From: Prosopocoilus inquinatus
Taxonomy: Eukaryota; Arthropoda; Insecta; Coleoptera; Lucanidae
Direction of reading: 5' to 3'
NCBI GenBank assembly: GCA_036172665.1
Contig: CM069874.1
Span: forward strand, 53,488,707 to 53,552,706
DNA length: 64,000 bases
Part shown: one piece after another, positions 23,420 through 33,779 of the stretch
Numbering within the stretch: the first letter of the stretch is position 1
Layout: each line of letters starts with the position of its first letter
The notes under the pieces: model-generated
Database searches by the model: none
The model's input: only the letters and a program-made list of their open reading frames with translations
What the model was told of the DNA's origin: nothing
Translations under genes and position numbers: made by a program

Positions 23420-24711
23420 CGTGGGCTGCTGGAAAATTTTCTGGAATCTAGTAGGTCTAGAATTGTTAGCGTTTATCAACTGTCACCTTTGAAAAATTTG
23501 ACGTTTTTCGCCTATAATTCTATTGACAGTTCCTATCCAAGTGAACTAGTTTTGTATGCAGAGCATTTGAGAAAAAGTAATTTTGTGTAAACATGGAAAT
23601 TTCGCGTGAAAATTTTCGTGCCATGATTTTTTACGATTTCAAATGTGGTCTAACGCCGAAACAATGCCTCGATCGGCTTCATTTGACTTTTGGAGATGAA
23701 GCACCATCAAAGAGCAGTGTTTATAATTGGTCTGCCGAATTCCAGCGTGAACGTACCTCTCTCAGTGACGAATTTCGTGAAGGTCGTCCATCACCATCTG
23801 TTGTTGCCACTAAAGTAGATGCTGTGCGTGAAATGCTTGAGCGAGATCGACATGTGACATACCGTGAGATTCAAGCATCCTTACGCATTGACATGAAAGC
23901 AATACATCAGATTTTGCATGATCATTTGAACATACGAAAGCTTTGCAGTCGTTGGATCCCACACAATTTAACAGAAGCGCAAAAGCAGGGTCGTGTCAAA
24001 AGGTGCGAAAAAATGCTCAAGAAATTCAATGGAGGTCGTTCAAAGTTACTTTATAACATCGTTATTGGCGACGAAACGTGGATCTATTCGTACGAGCCAG
24101 GAAGTAAACAACAATCTACCGTTTGGGTATTTCAAAACGAACCAAAACCGACAAAAGTTGTCCGTTCACGCAGTGCTTCGAAGCAAATGGTTGCTTGTTT
24201 CTTTGGTTTAACTGGACATGTAGCAACCGTGGCTTTAGACGATCGAAAAACCGTGAATGCCGATTGGTATACTACAATTTGTTTGCCGGAAGTCATCGAT
24301 CAAATAAGAAGAAACAATCGAAATCGGCGAATTATTCTCCATCATGATAACGCTAGCTCTCACTCAGCCCGTCAAACAGTTGATTTTTGGTCCAATAAAA
24401 ATGTTGAATTAATAACTCATTGTCCATATTCACCTGATTTATCACCTAATGATTTCTTTTTGTTCCCAAATATCAAAAATAAAATGCGTGGTGAGCGATT
24501 TTCGTCGGCTGAAGCAGCGGTTGAAACATTCCGGACACTGGTTTCTGAGGTACCATCTTTAGAGTGGAAAACGTGCTTTATAAATTGGTTCGAGCGTATG
24601 CAAAAGTGTATTGACCTCAAAGGCGAATACTTCGAAAAACAATGATACCGTTTACCAAATTTCATATGCGTTTTTTCATACCGTTTCCAGAAACTTTTCC
24701 AGCAGCCCAGG
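23420..24711 (+). mobile_element. mariner element 1, complete
   Basis: 1,292 bp flanked by TA at 23418-23419 and 24712-24713. Terminal inverted repeats CGTGGGCTGCTGGAAAA and CCTGGGCTGCTGGAAAA. One intact transposase frame. Two relatives, 44209-45443 and 47731-48930, lie on the minus strand. Confidence 0.93.
23593..24645 (+). CDS. mariner transposase
   Basis: 350 codons from ATG 23593, the usual length for mariner. The N-terminal helix-turn-helix has the CGLTPKQCLDRLH pattern and a second helix-turn-helix at about 75-115. Then the WIPHNLTEAQK motif and the D,D34D triad: Asp160 in IGDETWIYSYEP, Asp252 in LHHDNASSHSA and Asp287 in YSPDLSPNDFFLFP. There is no stop or frameshift, so the protein looks able to work. 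Subfamily not assigned. The translated start follows GTGTAAACATGG, a good context. Confidence 0.93.
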   Translation: MEISRENFRAMIFYDFKCGLTPKQCLDRLHLTFGDEAPSKSSVYNWSAEFQRERTSLSDEFREGRPSPSVVATKVDAVREMLERDRHVTYREIQASLRIDMKAIHQILHDHLNIRKLCSRWIPHNLTEAQKQGRVKRCEKMLKKFNGGRSKLLYNIVIGDETWIYSYEPGSKQQSTVWVFQNEPKPTKVVRSRSASKQMVACFFGLTGHVATVALDDRKTVNADWYTTICLPEVIDQIRRNNRNRRIILHHDNASSHSARQTVDFWSNKNVELITHCPYSPDLSPNDFFLFPNIKNKMRGERFSSAEAAVETFRTLVSEVPSLEWKTCFINWFERMQKCIDLKGEYFEKQ

Positions 24712-24713
24712 TA

Positions 24714-25599
24714 TTTAATTTTTATTGTCTCCACTTTTCACATGCCCGAATATCGAAACACTCTGTATATATAAATATTTTGACAGTAATATAAATAAAT
24801 ACAAGAAAATATTAATGTCTTATTATTATACACAATGTAAAATATAATCCGTTTATGGAAGTTTTATTTGGTCGTATGTAACAACGAGATAGTAAATTGT
24901 GTATATGCACACGCTCAAGGACGAACACAATCGCTGGTATTTATCTAATATTCAGTGACCTTTGTTTTAAGCGACACGTATTTAATTGTGCGAAACGAGT
25001 CAAGTCTGGCTGCTGCAAAAAGCAAACAAATTTAAGGAAGAATCTTCTTTTGTAGCCGATTTTGATTTTGAAGTTTCAGTGTTCCGGAATACGAAGAGGT
25101 CGTCAAATGAAAAGGGTTTTGAATAGTGTTGGGCGATACTTTATAAAGCATCGATGGGTATCGTTTTTAAATGTATCGATTCATAGTATCGGTACTTTGT
25201 AAAGCATTGACATTCTTAATCTCGAATAAAGACCGATACAAGATATTTTTTTTATCAAAAAGAAAGGTTTAAAGTGAGGTTATGAAGTATGTAATAAAAA
25301 GTAATGAAAAAATTTATTTCGTGGAAAATAAAAAGCTATTTGCCCAACAACGGTTCACTCAAATACTGTCAAATACTATTTGCCCAGGAAAATAGTGTTT
25401 AAATACTATTTGTCTAAAATAACCATTTGCTTGCGATAACTAATTTTCAAATGTGCTCCACGAGATGCGAAGTAACTTTCTTTTGAATAATTTTCTGTAA
25501 AATGAGTAACTAGCGAGTTATGAAGAAAACTTTAGATGGAACAGTCGGTGTATTAAGTATACATCAAATATGAAATTTCGGCAGAATTAATTTGAATTC
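24714..25599. other. Unassigned stretch with a TATCGAT-rich segment
   Basis: 25125-25215 starts GTGTTGGGCGATACTTTATA and repeats TATCGAT/ATCGATG blocks, like one end of a hAT-type MITE. I found no opposite end. No gene. Confidence 0.35.
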
Positions 25600-26708
25600 T
25601 GTTGTAGTTGTATATTTTAGAAGTTTAGAATTTAAGAAAGTTTACGCATTTTCGGGATATCTCCGAAGCACTAGCATATTTGTTTACGTTATTAGTTTGG
25701 TAATATAATATGGGGGCGTGTTTAGTCTAGGCAGCAAAGAAACGGAAGAAAAACGACAGTCCTAGAGGGTTATGGTGATTAAAATGTGTTGTGAATGTTT
25801 GACAAGGATTTTCACGAAATATTAGCCGGGAGGAGGCGATGGTTTATTAAAGATGTGTTGTATATGGTGGCCGCGGTGTGTTGCCGGGCATGAACTAGAG
25901 GGTGCCTGCAGAATATGATCTGAGATGGTATGTTCTGGCAGAAGTGTTAGAGCGATACATTCTCACGATTGGCAATGCGGTGTGAGGGTCATAAGTCATG
26001 AGTCATGCGGAGGTATTCTGCTAGCAGAATATTGTCCGGGACGCGATCCAGGACGTTGGCCAGGGGATGGTACCTTGCACCAGCATACGGTATCAGGGCT
26101 CTTGCCGCGGTCTGCAAGCAGCAGCGATGAAGAGCACGGTAACAGCAAAGCATTCCTGACCAGGTGATAGCATTGAGCTATCCAGAAAGGTCTGACATGA
26201 TGATGTCATTGGACTGGTACGGAGTGGTACCTGACACTCGTACAGTTCGTGCATCAACTGATCCTGAGAACGTGTGCTTGAGAGGCAAGGTATGCTAATA
26301 TCCATCGGGAGGGGTGGATTTCATACCCACAGGTGACGATGGGATGAATGCATGCGAAGATAAGAAGTCAACATGCGAGGATGACTTTCCCAGTATCCAA
26401 TATCATTGTGAGGGAGCTACAGCTTCTAGATTTGCCGCTGGAGTAGGTGGGGCCGAGAAATGGCCCCGGTAAGTATAATGTTCCATTTTACTGAATAAAT
26501 ACTAGTAAAGGGAGGGTTACTTATAATTTGCATGGTCCTTATCGAATTGGAATACGTTGCCCGGAAGCTAAGACGTTTACCCTCAGCGCCTGTTGCGGTA
26601 ACGGAAGCGAGAGAGAAAGAACATTGGGAATGAGAGACCTAATCAATGGTGAGGTTTATTGTAACTGCGTCCTGAGATAGTATTGTTTGTCTATAATATT
26701 TAACAAAT
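25600..26708 (+). repeat. LTR-like dispersed repeat, copy C
   Basis: Starts TGTTGTAG and follows copy B closely, with a deletion where copy B has the AATTAGCTGTATTATGCATT block. The right end is lost: homology stops near TATAATATTTAACAAA. Same orientation as copies A, B and D. Confidence 0.55.
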
Positions 26709-27312
26709 CGTAACAAGTGCGTGAAGCTGATCTTTTTGCACGAGTGAGGAGTTTGCGACATGAAATATACACAAGTATTGCAACCACACGAGTGTACAAA
26801 AAGGCTTCGCGCAAGTGTTGCACACTACGATTTTGAGGTTAAAGAATTTAAAAAAATCATGTCATCTGAACCATATAATTTATACGTTCAGCTGGTATAT
26901 CAAATTTTACTAATTCACTAAGCTGCCCTTACTTATACTATTTTTGCTTTTTAAAGACTGTTTGCAATCATAGTCCTGTTGCTGTCAACATTTTAGTGAA
27001 CGAAAATTTATAAGCCTGAAGGCTTCTGCGACCGTTGTTCATCTTCTTTATGGTTTCTAGAGCACCGCGCAATTTTCTTTGTGCTGCCGACGTTTAGTTT
27101 TTGTTACAAAAGGGCACTTCAGGGTGTTGTAAAACTAATAGGCCGCCAGTGCACTGCGCTATAAATTATTATGTATTTATTTGATTAGTAAAGTAATGCA
27201 TTCTCATCAAATCATGTAGCGAAACAGACAAATAAACTCTTAGTTTTATGGAACCAATAAATAACGTACATAATTTAATTTTAGGCATCTAATAAATAAC
27301 GTACATAATTAG
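26709..27312. other. Unassigned stretch
   Basis: No gene recognised. A short tandem (AATAAATAACGTACATAATT, about 27260-27310) occurs twice. Confidence 0.3.
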
Positions 27313-27627
27313 AATAGATAAAACAACGACATCTCACGATCGCTTTTTGACCTGACAGCAGTAAAATAAAAAATTGAAGCGGTTTTGCTACATAATAAGC
27401 TACCCTATGCAAGGCGGCCATGCTTACTGTCAAATCATAATGAAAGTTTTAAAAAATTTTGTTGCAAATCGTTTTTGATTGCAGTGAAAACTTCGAGCAG
27501 CCTCTGTACGGCTGTTTCAGCCATATTTGGGGCTTCTTCAGCTGAGACGTAGGTTGAAATTTCACTGCAAACCAAAAACTACTTGACCTATTTAAAGCGA
27601 TCGTAAGATGTCGCTGTTTTATCTATT
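27313..27627 (-). repeat. Hammerhead-bearing repeat, copy A
   Basis: Ends are inverted repeats of 34 bp with about three mismatches (AATAGATAAAACAACGACAT... and ...ATGTCGCTGTTTTATCTATT). The centre carries a hammerhead fold at 27500-27548, flanked by diverged arms containing GATTGCAGTGAAAA and TTTCACTGCAAACC. Copy B is at 32625. A truncated piece continues at about 27655-27715. Confidence 0.65.
27500..27548 (-). ncRNA. Hammerhead ribozyme, type I, copy A
   Basis: On the minus strand: stem I strand GTCTCAG, core CUGAAGA, stem II AGCC...GGCU, GAAA, stem III C-AGCC-G, then GUA as cleavage triplet and CAGAGGC as the other stem I strand. All core nucleotides are present. Stem I has one mismatch and stem II four pairs. 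Cleavage would fall between 27507 and 27506. Confidence 0.65.
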
Positions 27628-27924
27628 CACCACTATTACATCGCAATTGCGAATAAATTGGTCAAGTCGTTTTTGGTTTGCAGTGAAAATTTCAAGCTAT
27701 GTTTCTGCTGAAGAATTATATAACCCGAATTGTTGTCAGACCAATAGGAAGCGAGACAATCGCGAATAACCATTTCTTTTGACGTTTGAGCTTGAATAAC
27801 ACGTGAAGCCGGCATGATATCGATGGGGACTTCTTGTATTTTATTTATAATGGCTACATAAAGGTGTATACAAATATTCAGCTAGGTTGGATTTTTTCGG
27901 AAGACAAATCCTTATTTTACTATA
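27628..27924. other. Unassigned stretch with a truncated hammerhead-repeat end
   Basis: 27655-27715 repeats the arm GTTTTTGGTTTGCAGTGAAA and the start of a hammerhead (GTTTCTG, CTGAAGA), then breaks off. The rest holds no gene. Confidence 0.4.
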
Positions 27925-28734
27925 TTACAGGTGCATCGTCCTGCAAAAACGCTCGCATGCCACGCCTTTTTTCTTTGATTTTCTCTCTTAGAGTGGCTAG
28001 TAATTGACAATAATAATCTCCAGTTATTGTTTGGCCCTTTTCTAGATAATCAATCATAATTACTCCATGAATGTCCCAAAAAACTGAAGCAAGAACTTTT
28101 CCAGCTGATTTTTGGACTCTGGAATTTCTTAGATCTTGGAGAACCACAATGTTTCCACTCAATCGATTGCTGCTTCGTTTCTGAGTCCTAAAAATGCACC
28201 CAAGTTTCATCCATGGTCACAAGACGATTCAAAAAGTCTGGATCTTTTTGGAAACGGGCACAGATTGAGCGTGATGTTTCCACTTTTGCTCGTTTTTGGG
28301 CGGCATTTGGGAAGCATTTGAGTATGCAATTTGCAGAATTTTTTTCATACCTAAATCGATGTGAACTAAGTGATGGACGCGCTCATATGAAACCTCCAAT
28401 GTCTCCGCTATATACTTCAGGCCAATTCAAAGGTTTGACAATACCGTGTTATGAACTGTATCAATATTCTCTGGGCTGGACACCGAAATTGGTCTTCCTG
28501 GCCTCTTTTCATTTTCAACAGAAAGTTTTCCTCGTTGAACGATCCAACCCGTCTTTTTACAGTTGCGTATGAAGGGCACATATCCCCGAGTGTAGTAAGC
28601 ATATCTTCATAAATCTGCTTACCTCTTAGCTCCTTCAAGTAAAGGTACTTAACGATGGGTCGATACTCCAATTTATCAATTTTCACAATTGTGTCTGACA
28701 TGTTTTTTTTTTCAGGTTTCTTTACACTACAATA
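27925..28734 (-). pseudogene. Mariner-family transposase relic (minus strand)
   Basis: Reads on the minus strand from MSDTIVKIDKLEYRPIVKYL (28701) through a helix-turn-helix (ATVKRRVGSFNEENF). It is then frameshifted to KSAGKVLASVFWDIHG and YLEKGQTITGDYYCQLL, ending at LQDDAPVI, where the second Asp region would be. The SVFWD...YLEKG signature matches the mariner lineage represented by the SETMAR-type transposase domain. The C-terminal third is missing. Its 5' flank is interrupted at TA by the 28735-31765 element and resumes at 31768. Confidence 0.75.
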
Positions 28735-31700
28735 GGGGCATTCAACGGATACAATCGATTTATGATTACATACAGTTTAGCGTTCAACGTATATGAATCG
28801 ATTCAACATCGATTGTTAAATTTTTAATCGTAAAAATTTTACGATGCAAGCGATGCGATTAAATATGGCGTCGAAGTGTCATTTGCTGTCAAAGATAAGA
28901 AGTAGTGTGGTTATGTGTGCTAGTTGTTTATTTCAGAAATAAGTAAAAAGAGACTCATGCTCTTTAATAAAATGAACCTTAGGAATTAGGAATTAGAAAA
29001 GAAATACGAAATACCACTTCGATGACGTGTTACCGCTTCCTGGCGTAATGCTCAGAAAACATCAGCCGTATTAGATTAATTAATAAATTGGGAAATTATA
29101 TCTTGTGCAAGTGGCTATATTTGCATCTTATGAAGAAATACATCATTTACAAGTGCTATTATTCCAGTTTTATGGGATTACTTTGAGACATGAAAGACAG
29201 AAATTACAAGGAACGTGAATTTTGAACGAAAAAAGCGATTCAGTTTGTGTCAGCTGATCAAATCGACCGAATATTTCTCCCTCATATTTTGCCAGGAACT
29301 GCTACCAGCTCGAATTAGGTAAGTAATATTATATTTAATTTTAAATTCGAAAATTAGTGCCTTTTCCAAAAGTGCACCAACTACCACTTGGGATTCCATT
29401 CCCCGTTTGACATTTGCAAATTGCAGTTGTGTGTGAGTAAAATATTCGTGTTAACCTTAATTTTATTTTGTAGATGATTCATATGGTCCAATGGAATGTT
29501 CCTAGCCAAACTTCACCAACTCGAATTGTATGTAAAGTTTGGCATGGCATTGCAAACAATTTCTACGCTGCTGCATGTTCTCTTAATACTCATATTACAA
29601 AGTAGCCAGGTGCAGAAGGGATGCTCAAGATTCTCAAATATGAACTTATTCAGTAGTTCAAAATGAGCTGAAGGTAAAATGATTGGATTTGTTCATATAA
29701 TTAGATAAATTAACCCCTTTATGTAATTTTCATACACACATTCTTTTGTCACAGATGTTTTAGATATTGCTGCTTTACTTTCTGGAAGTAGTGCGTTTTC
29801 GGCAACAAATTATATATATTATATATTATTTAATCTAAAGAAAAATAACTATTTCGTATTCGTTTATTAGTTATTTGAGGATAATGAAAGGACATTGTAA
29901 ATTCGTTTAAGAAAAAAAAGAATGGTTGTTGAAAACTTGAATAAACTGAATAATTATGTAAAAGCACGATGGACAATATAACAGGTGACCCAACCAGAGT
30001 ATTCGGTTGTACGTTGGCATATGCAGGAAAACATAAGGTCAATGTGCAACAGCGATAGCTGAATGCAGGGAAGCAAAACATCAATGTGCGAGAGAGAACG
30101 CTGCTTAATCCTTCAGCATGAGATAACATAAATTATTTCTTACATTTGTGTGCCCCAACTGTATGCGCCATCTTATTGCCTTATATCGTGTGTAAAAGTA
30201 ATATTTGTGAACGCACAAAAAATTTAACTAATAAAGCATTACGATCTCCATGACTTTTCATTTCGATTAAATATAAAGGTGCATTAGCCCTGCATACACA
30301 AGATACATTTGGTTGATGTTATACAGCCTGTAATCAAATAAGTTTCACATATTAAAACTGTAAATTCTTTATCACGTAAGAAAGTGATTTCTGCAAATAT
30401 GAATTTTATTGGTGAAAAATTAAAGAAATTAAAAACCCCTAGAGCCCGGAAACTTTTTGTTTGAAAACCTCTGACTGACCGTGTATCAGTTTCTACAAGT
30501 GCATCATCAAACGGTGTAAAACAATAAAGCATCATCGAACTGAAGGGCACTGGGTTAAAATCATCGCTTATGTAATTCCTTAACGGAATAGAATTATAAA
30601 TATCCATCGCGTTGCTTATTAAATTAATCAATTTTCCCAATTTTCACGTAATTGTTAATAGTTTTCTGCTCACAAAACTGTAAAAATAAATAAAAATTAG
30701 AAATTCCATTTTCTAAAATATTTTACTAATTCATACGTATTCATTGTGTACTTTATTTGCTGGTCGTCAATAAACTGCATTGTTATTTCTTTATTGCGCA
30801 AAATGCTTAAGAATGTCTTTTCTTTCTGCATTTCGGAAAATCATTATTGAATGCAGTCACCGCTTTTATTATTTTGTGGAACCAAAACAATAAAGCGTCA
30901 TCGCATTCGAACTACGAAGAAACGTATTCGTTAGTGGAAAAAGTAACAAAGCGACAATCAATCACAGCGATTAATAATTTTTTTAAATCATTTTAATACG
31001 CGAAATTAGCACTGTAAATCATTGTTATTATTCATTATTGTCGATTATCTAATGAAACAGATTTAATTCCGATCAATGCAAGCAGATTTAAATTGTTCTT
31101 CTTTAATCATAATGCACACACGGGCCACGACCGAAAGGTTGTGAATTTGAACTCTCGTCTTTAATGGGTCGGTGATTCTATTTTATTGTGTTCCCATAAA
31201 GTTTTTAAAATGCGATTAAGCAATTGACCTTGAATTTTGCGGGAATTTTGTTTTATAACGTTGTTTTTGTGCACGACCGACCAGAAGTTCTCCAACAAAA
31301 GAGTCAATACTACTCCACTAGGTAATTTTTTTATTTTTGAGCTATACTTTTGGTAGTTGCATCATTAATTCTCTTACATGATGAGGAACTTACGTTATTA
31401 TTATGTGAAACTAATTTGATTACACCCTGTATGTGTATACGCAACGCATTTGAAAACTGGTTTGCATGAATGGTCACTGTATACTGGGTACAATGTCCTA
31501 ATTAATAATTACAGATGATTTGAATGCAGTACATCAGATCTCAATTAAAGAATAAACTTTCTATTTCGCAATTAATTTGCAACTTCATTTTCAGTACTTA
31601 ATGCAACTATTCCTGTTTAGAGGTTATAGTTCACCTGTCACGCTAAACCACTGACGTTTATAATTAATCGATTTATTTGTTGTTGAATGCCCCTAATGTG

Positions 31701-31765
31701 TTTATGAATCGATTTAAATCGATTCGATCCATTTATAATTAATCGATTTGTTTGTTGAACGCCCC
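28735..31765. mobile_element. 3-kb DNA element flanked by TA, unclassified
   Basis: Terminal inverted repeats GGGGCATTCAACGGATA and, from the right, GGGGCGTTCAACAAACA, each followed by ATCGATT within 10 bp. TA lies on both sides (28733-28734, 31766-31767). A second right-type end (TTGTTGAATGCCCC, to 31691) stands about 75 bp inside the outer one. No transposase seen. Contains the dispersed repeat at 30310-31440. Confidence 0.55.
30310..31440. repeat. Dispersed repeat, about 1.1 kb, copy 1
   Basis: Matches 52735-54425 in the same orientation (without the 53163-53814 insertion) from ATACAGCCTGTAATCAAATA to AACTAATTTGATTACACCCT. The end blocks are inverted relatives of each other (CTGTAATCAAATAAGTTTCA and TGAAACTAATTTGATTACA), so this is probably a MITE-like unit. 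Non-coding. Confidence 0.6.
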
Positions 31766-31767
31766 TA

Positions 31768-32624
31768 TTGCTTCGACTTTTTGAAGTAAAACTTTACAGT
31801 GACGTTTCTAATAAATCATTATTTGTTGCCGTGGTATCAAGCATTTGTTCTGTTTAAAGGAAATAACCTAGGCTAACTAGATATTAATACCCCCTCGTAA
31901 ATTCAATCGTTCCCATTTATGGTGATGTGTTACAGGTTTAAATTTCTGCAATTGTTTCACAAACACCCGGTATAACGCTTAAAAAGAAGCGAACATTTTT
32001 GAAAGAATCGATTTTTTTTAAATTTAATTTAATTTTAAATTTAATTAAATCATTTTGTATCACACATTTCACAAAAGACAAGGGACCATCATAATGAAGC
32101 TTTATGATCATGGGTCATCATGACAAGAGTAAATACCTAGTTTGTTGCTCTTTAAGGCAACTGATCACTATAGGAGAAATTCATCCCGGATGGCGCAGTG
32201 CATTATTTTGGTACTCCGGTCACCTTAACCGTGTTTTTCGGTTACGTAATTGCGTGACTGATAGGTTAGGTGCAGCAGTGGCCAGCTACCAATAATAATT
32301 CTCTGTGTGCGGCTAACAAGGACGAAAGTTATTTACGTTTTTAGATGCAAGGTTGTTGGCGTGAAGGCGTAGCCGCCGTTTTTGACGTCGAAGCAGCGTA
32401 GCTTGGACGTTGGAATTTTTGTTTACAGTTTTTATGATTACTCGTCCACCCAAATGTTTCATATTTCAAGAATAGTAGAACATGGTACATACATATCTGA
32501 AGAAAATTTCAGATGCCAACTGATCACTGGTTACTAACTCAGATTAGTTTCATCACATGATCGCACAAAACAAAATATAGAAATATTAAAATGTAATCGC
32601 TCAATAAAAGTAATTGCTGAACAT
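31768..32624. other. Mariner relic flank and unassigned DNA
   Basis: 31768-31800 continues the 5' flank of the mariner relic. 31895-32010 (CAATCGTTCCCATTTATGGT block) recurs at 36925-37040. The rest is unassigned. Confidence 0.35.
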
Positions 32625-32935
32625 ATAAAATAGCGACATCTTACTATCGCTTTTTGACCTGACATTGCAGTAGGATAGACAAATTGAAGCGGGATTTGCT
32701 CCTAATAAGTCCCCCATGCAAGGCGGTCATGCTTGCTGTCAAAGCATAATGAAAGATTTTAGAAAAATTTTGTGCAAATCGTTTTTGATTGCAGTGAGAA
32801 CCTCGAGCAGCCTCTGGACAGCTGTTTCAGCCCTGCTTGGGGCTTCTTCAGCAGAGACATAGCTCGATATTTTCGAGGTTCTCACTGCAATCAAAAACGA
32901 TTTGCACAAAATTTTTCTAAAAACTAATTGCGTTT
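32625..32935 (-). repeat. Hammerhead-bearing repeat, copy B, with perfect 50-bp stem
   Basis: Same family as 27313-27627: shared TAGCGACATCTTACTATCGC start and ATGCAAGGCGGTCATGCTTG block. 32757-32806 and 32873-32922 are perfectly complementary over 50 bp, and the 66-nt loop is the hammerhead. In copy A the same arms are strongly diverged. Confidence 0.8.
32810..32858 (-). ncRNA. Hammerhead ribozyme, type I, copy B
   Basis: Minus strand: stem I GUCUCUG pairs with CAGAGGC (seven pairs, one G-U). Core CUGAAGA, stem II AGCCC/GGGCU with a six-nt loop, GAAA, stem III C-AGCU-G, cleavage triplet GUC. Every conserved core nucleotide is present. Stem I leads into the 50-bp perfect stem of the repeat. 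Confidence 0.8.
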
Positions 32936-33779
32936 ACAATAATTCATTGTTCTAGTTTTAGAGCACTCTGAGAGTATCTCCATATCTTCTTATCACACGA
33001 GGTTAAAACAAGATGGAAATACTCAGAGAGTGATCTAGAGCAGTCGATCGAAAATGTTATAAATAAGAATTGTAAATGAAATCAAACACAATGTGCAGCG
33101 TAAATGAACAAAAGCCGTTGCAATGTAATTAATTCACTTTTGTAAGCGAGTGTGGAAACGACATTAATAATTGTTTACTTCAAAAAAAAAAGTCGATTAC
33201 TTTTTGCCTTTAATTATTATACTTAAGGTCGCGACAACAAAATGCGTTATTTATTTGAATAATTCAAACCTCCGGACCCTGCTTGCCTTGAGCAAAAGCA
33301 AGGAAAAAACGCCGGTTGTCACTGCTTGTCTTTGGAATAAAATTGTTCTTTTCGAATGACACTTCAATTTGACTTTTACTTATACGATTGTGCCTTGAAA
33401 TCGACTACTTGATATATTTACGCATATGTTGCATTCGTCTCTTTAAATTTTCTCAAGCAGAATAATTTCATTTCTCATCTTTAGAACAAATACGATGGCG
33501 AGAAAAAGTGAAAATAAATATGTGATGCTAGATGAAAATTTAAGGAAATGTTATGTTTTAAGTTATGGATTATTTTGAACTTCTTTCTTTTTTAAACTAT
33601 TGAATAATTTAATTATAAACTCAAACCCTTGTTGTTTCAGTATTTTGCAAGAAAACATTCATAAACCTAACATCCTTGGTTTTGAATTTATTGCCGTTCT
33701 CGATAATGGGCTCGTTTACTGAATTTTAAAAATGATTTTAATCATTAAAAACACAAATATTTCAGACTAAAAACTAAAT
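32936..33779. other. Unassigned stretch
   Basis: No gene recognised. 32940-33060 holds a loosely inverted pair around AGAGTATCTCCATATC and GATGGAAATACTCAGAG. Confidence 0.3.
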
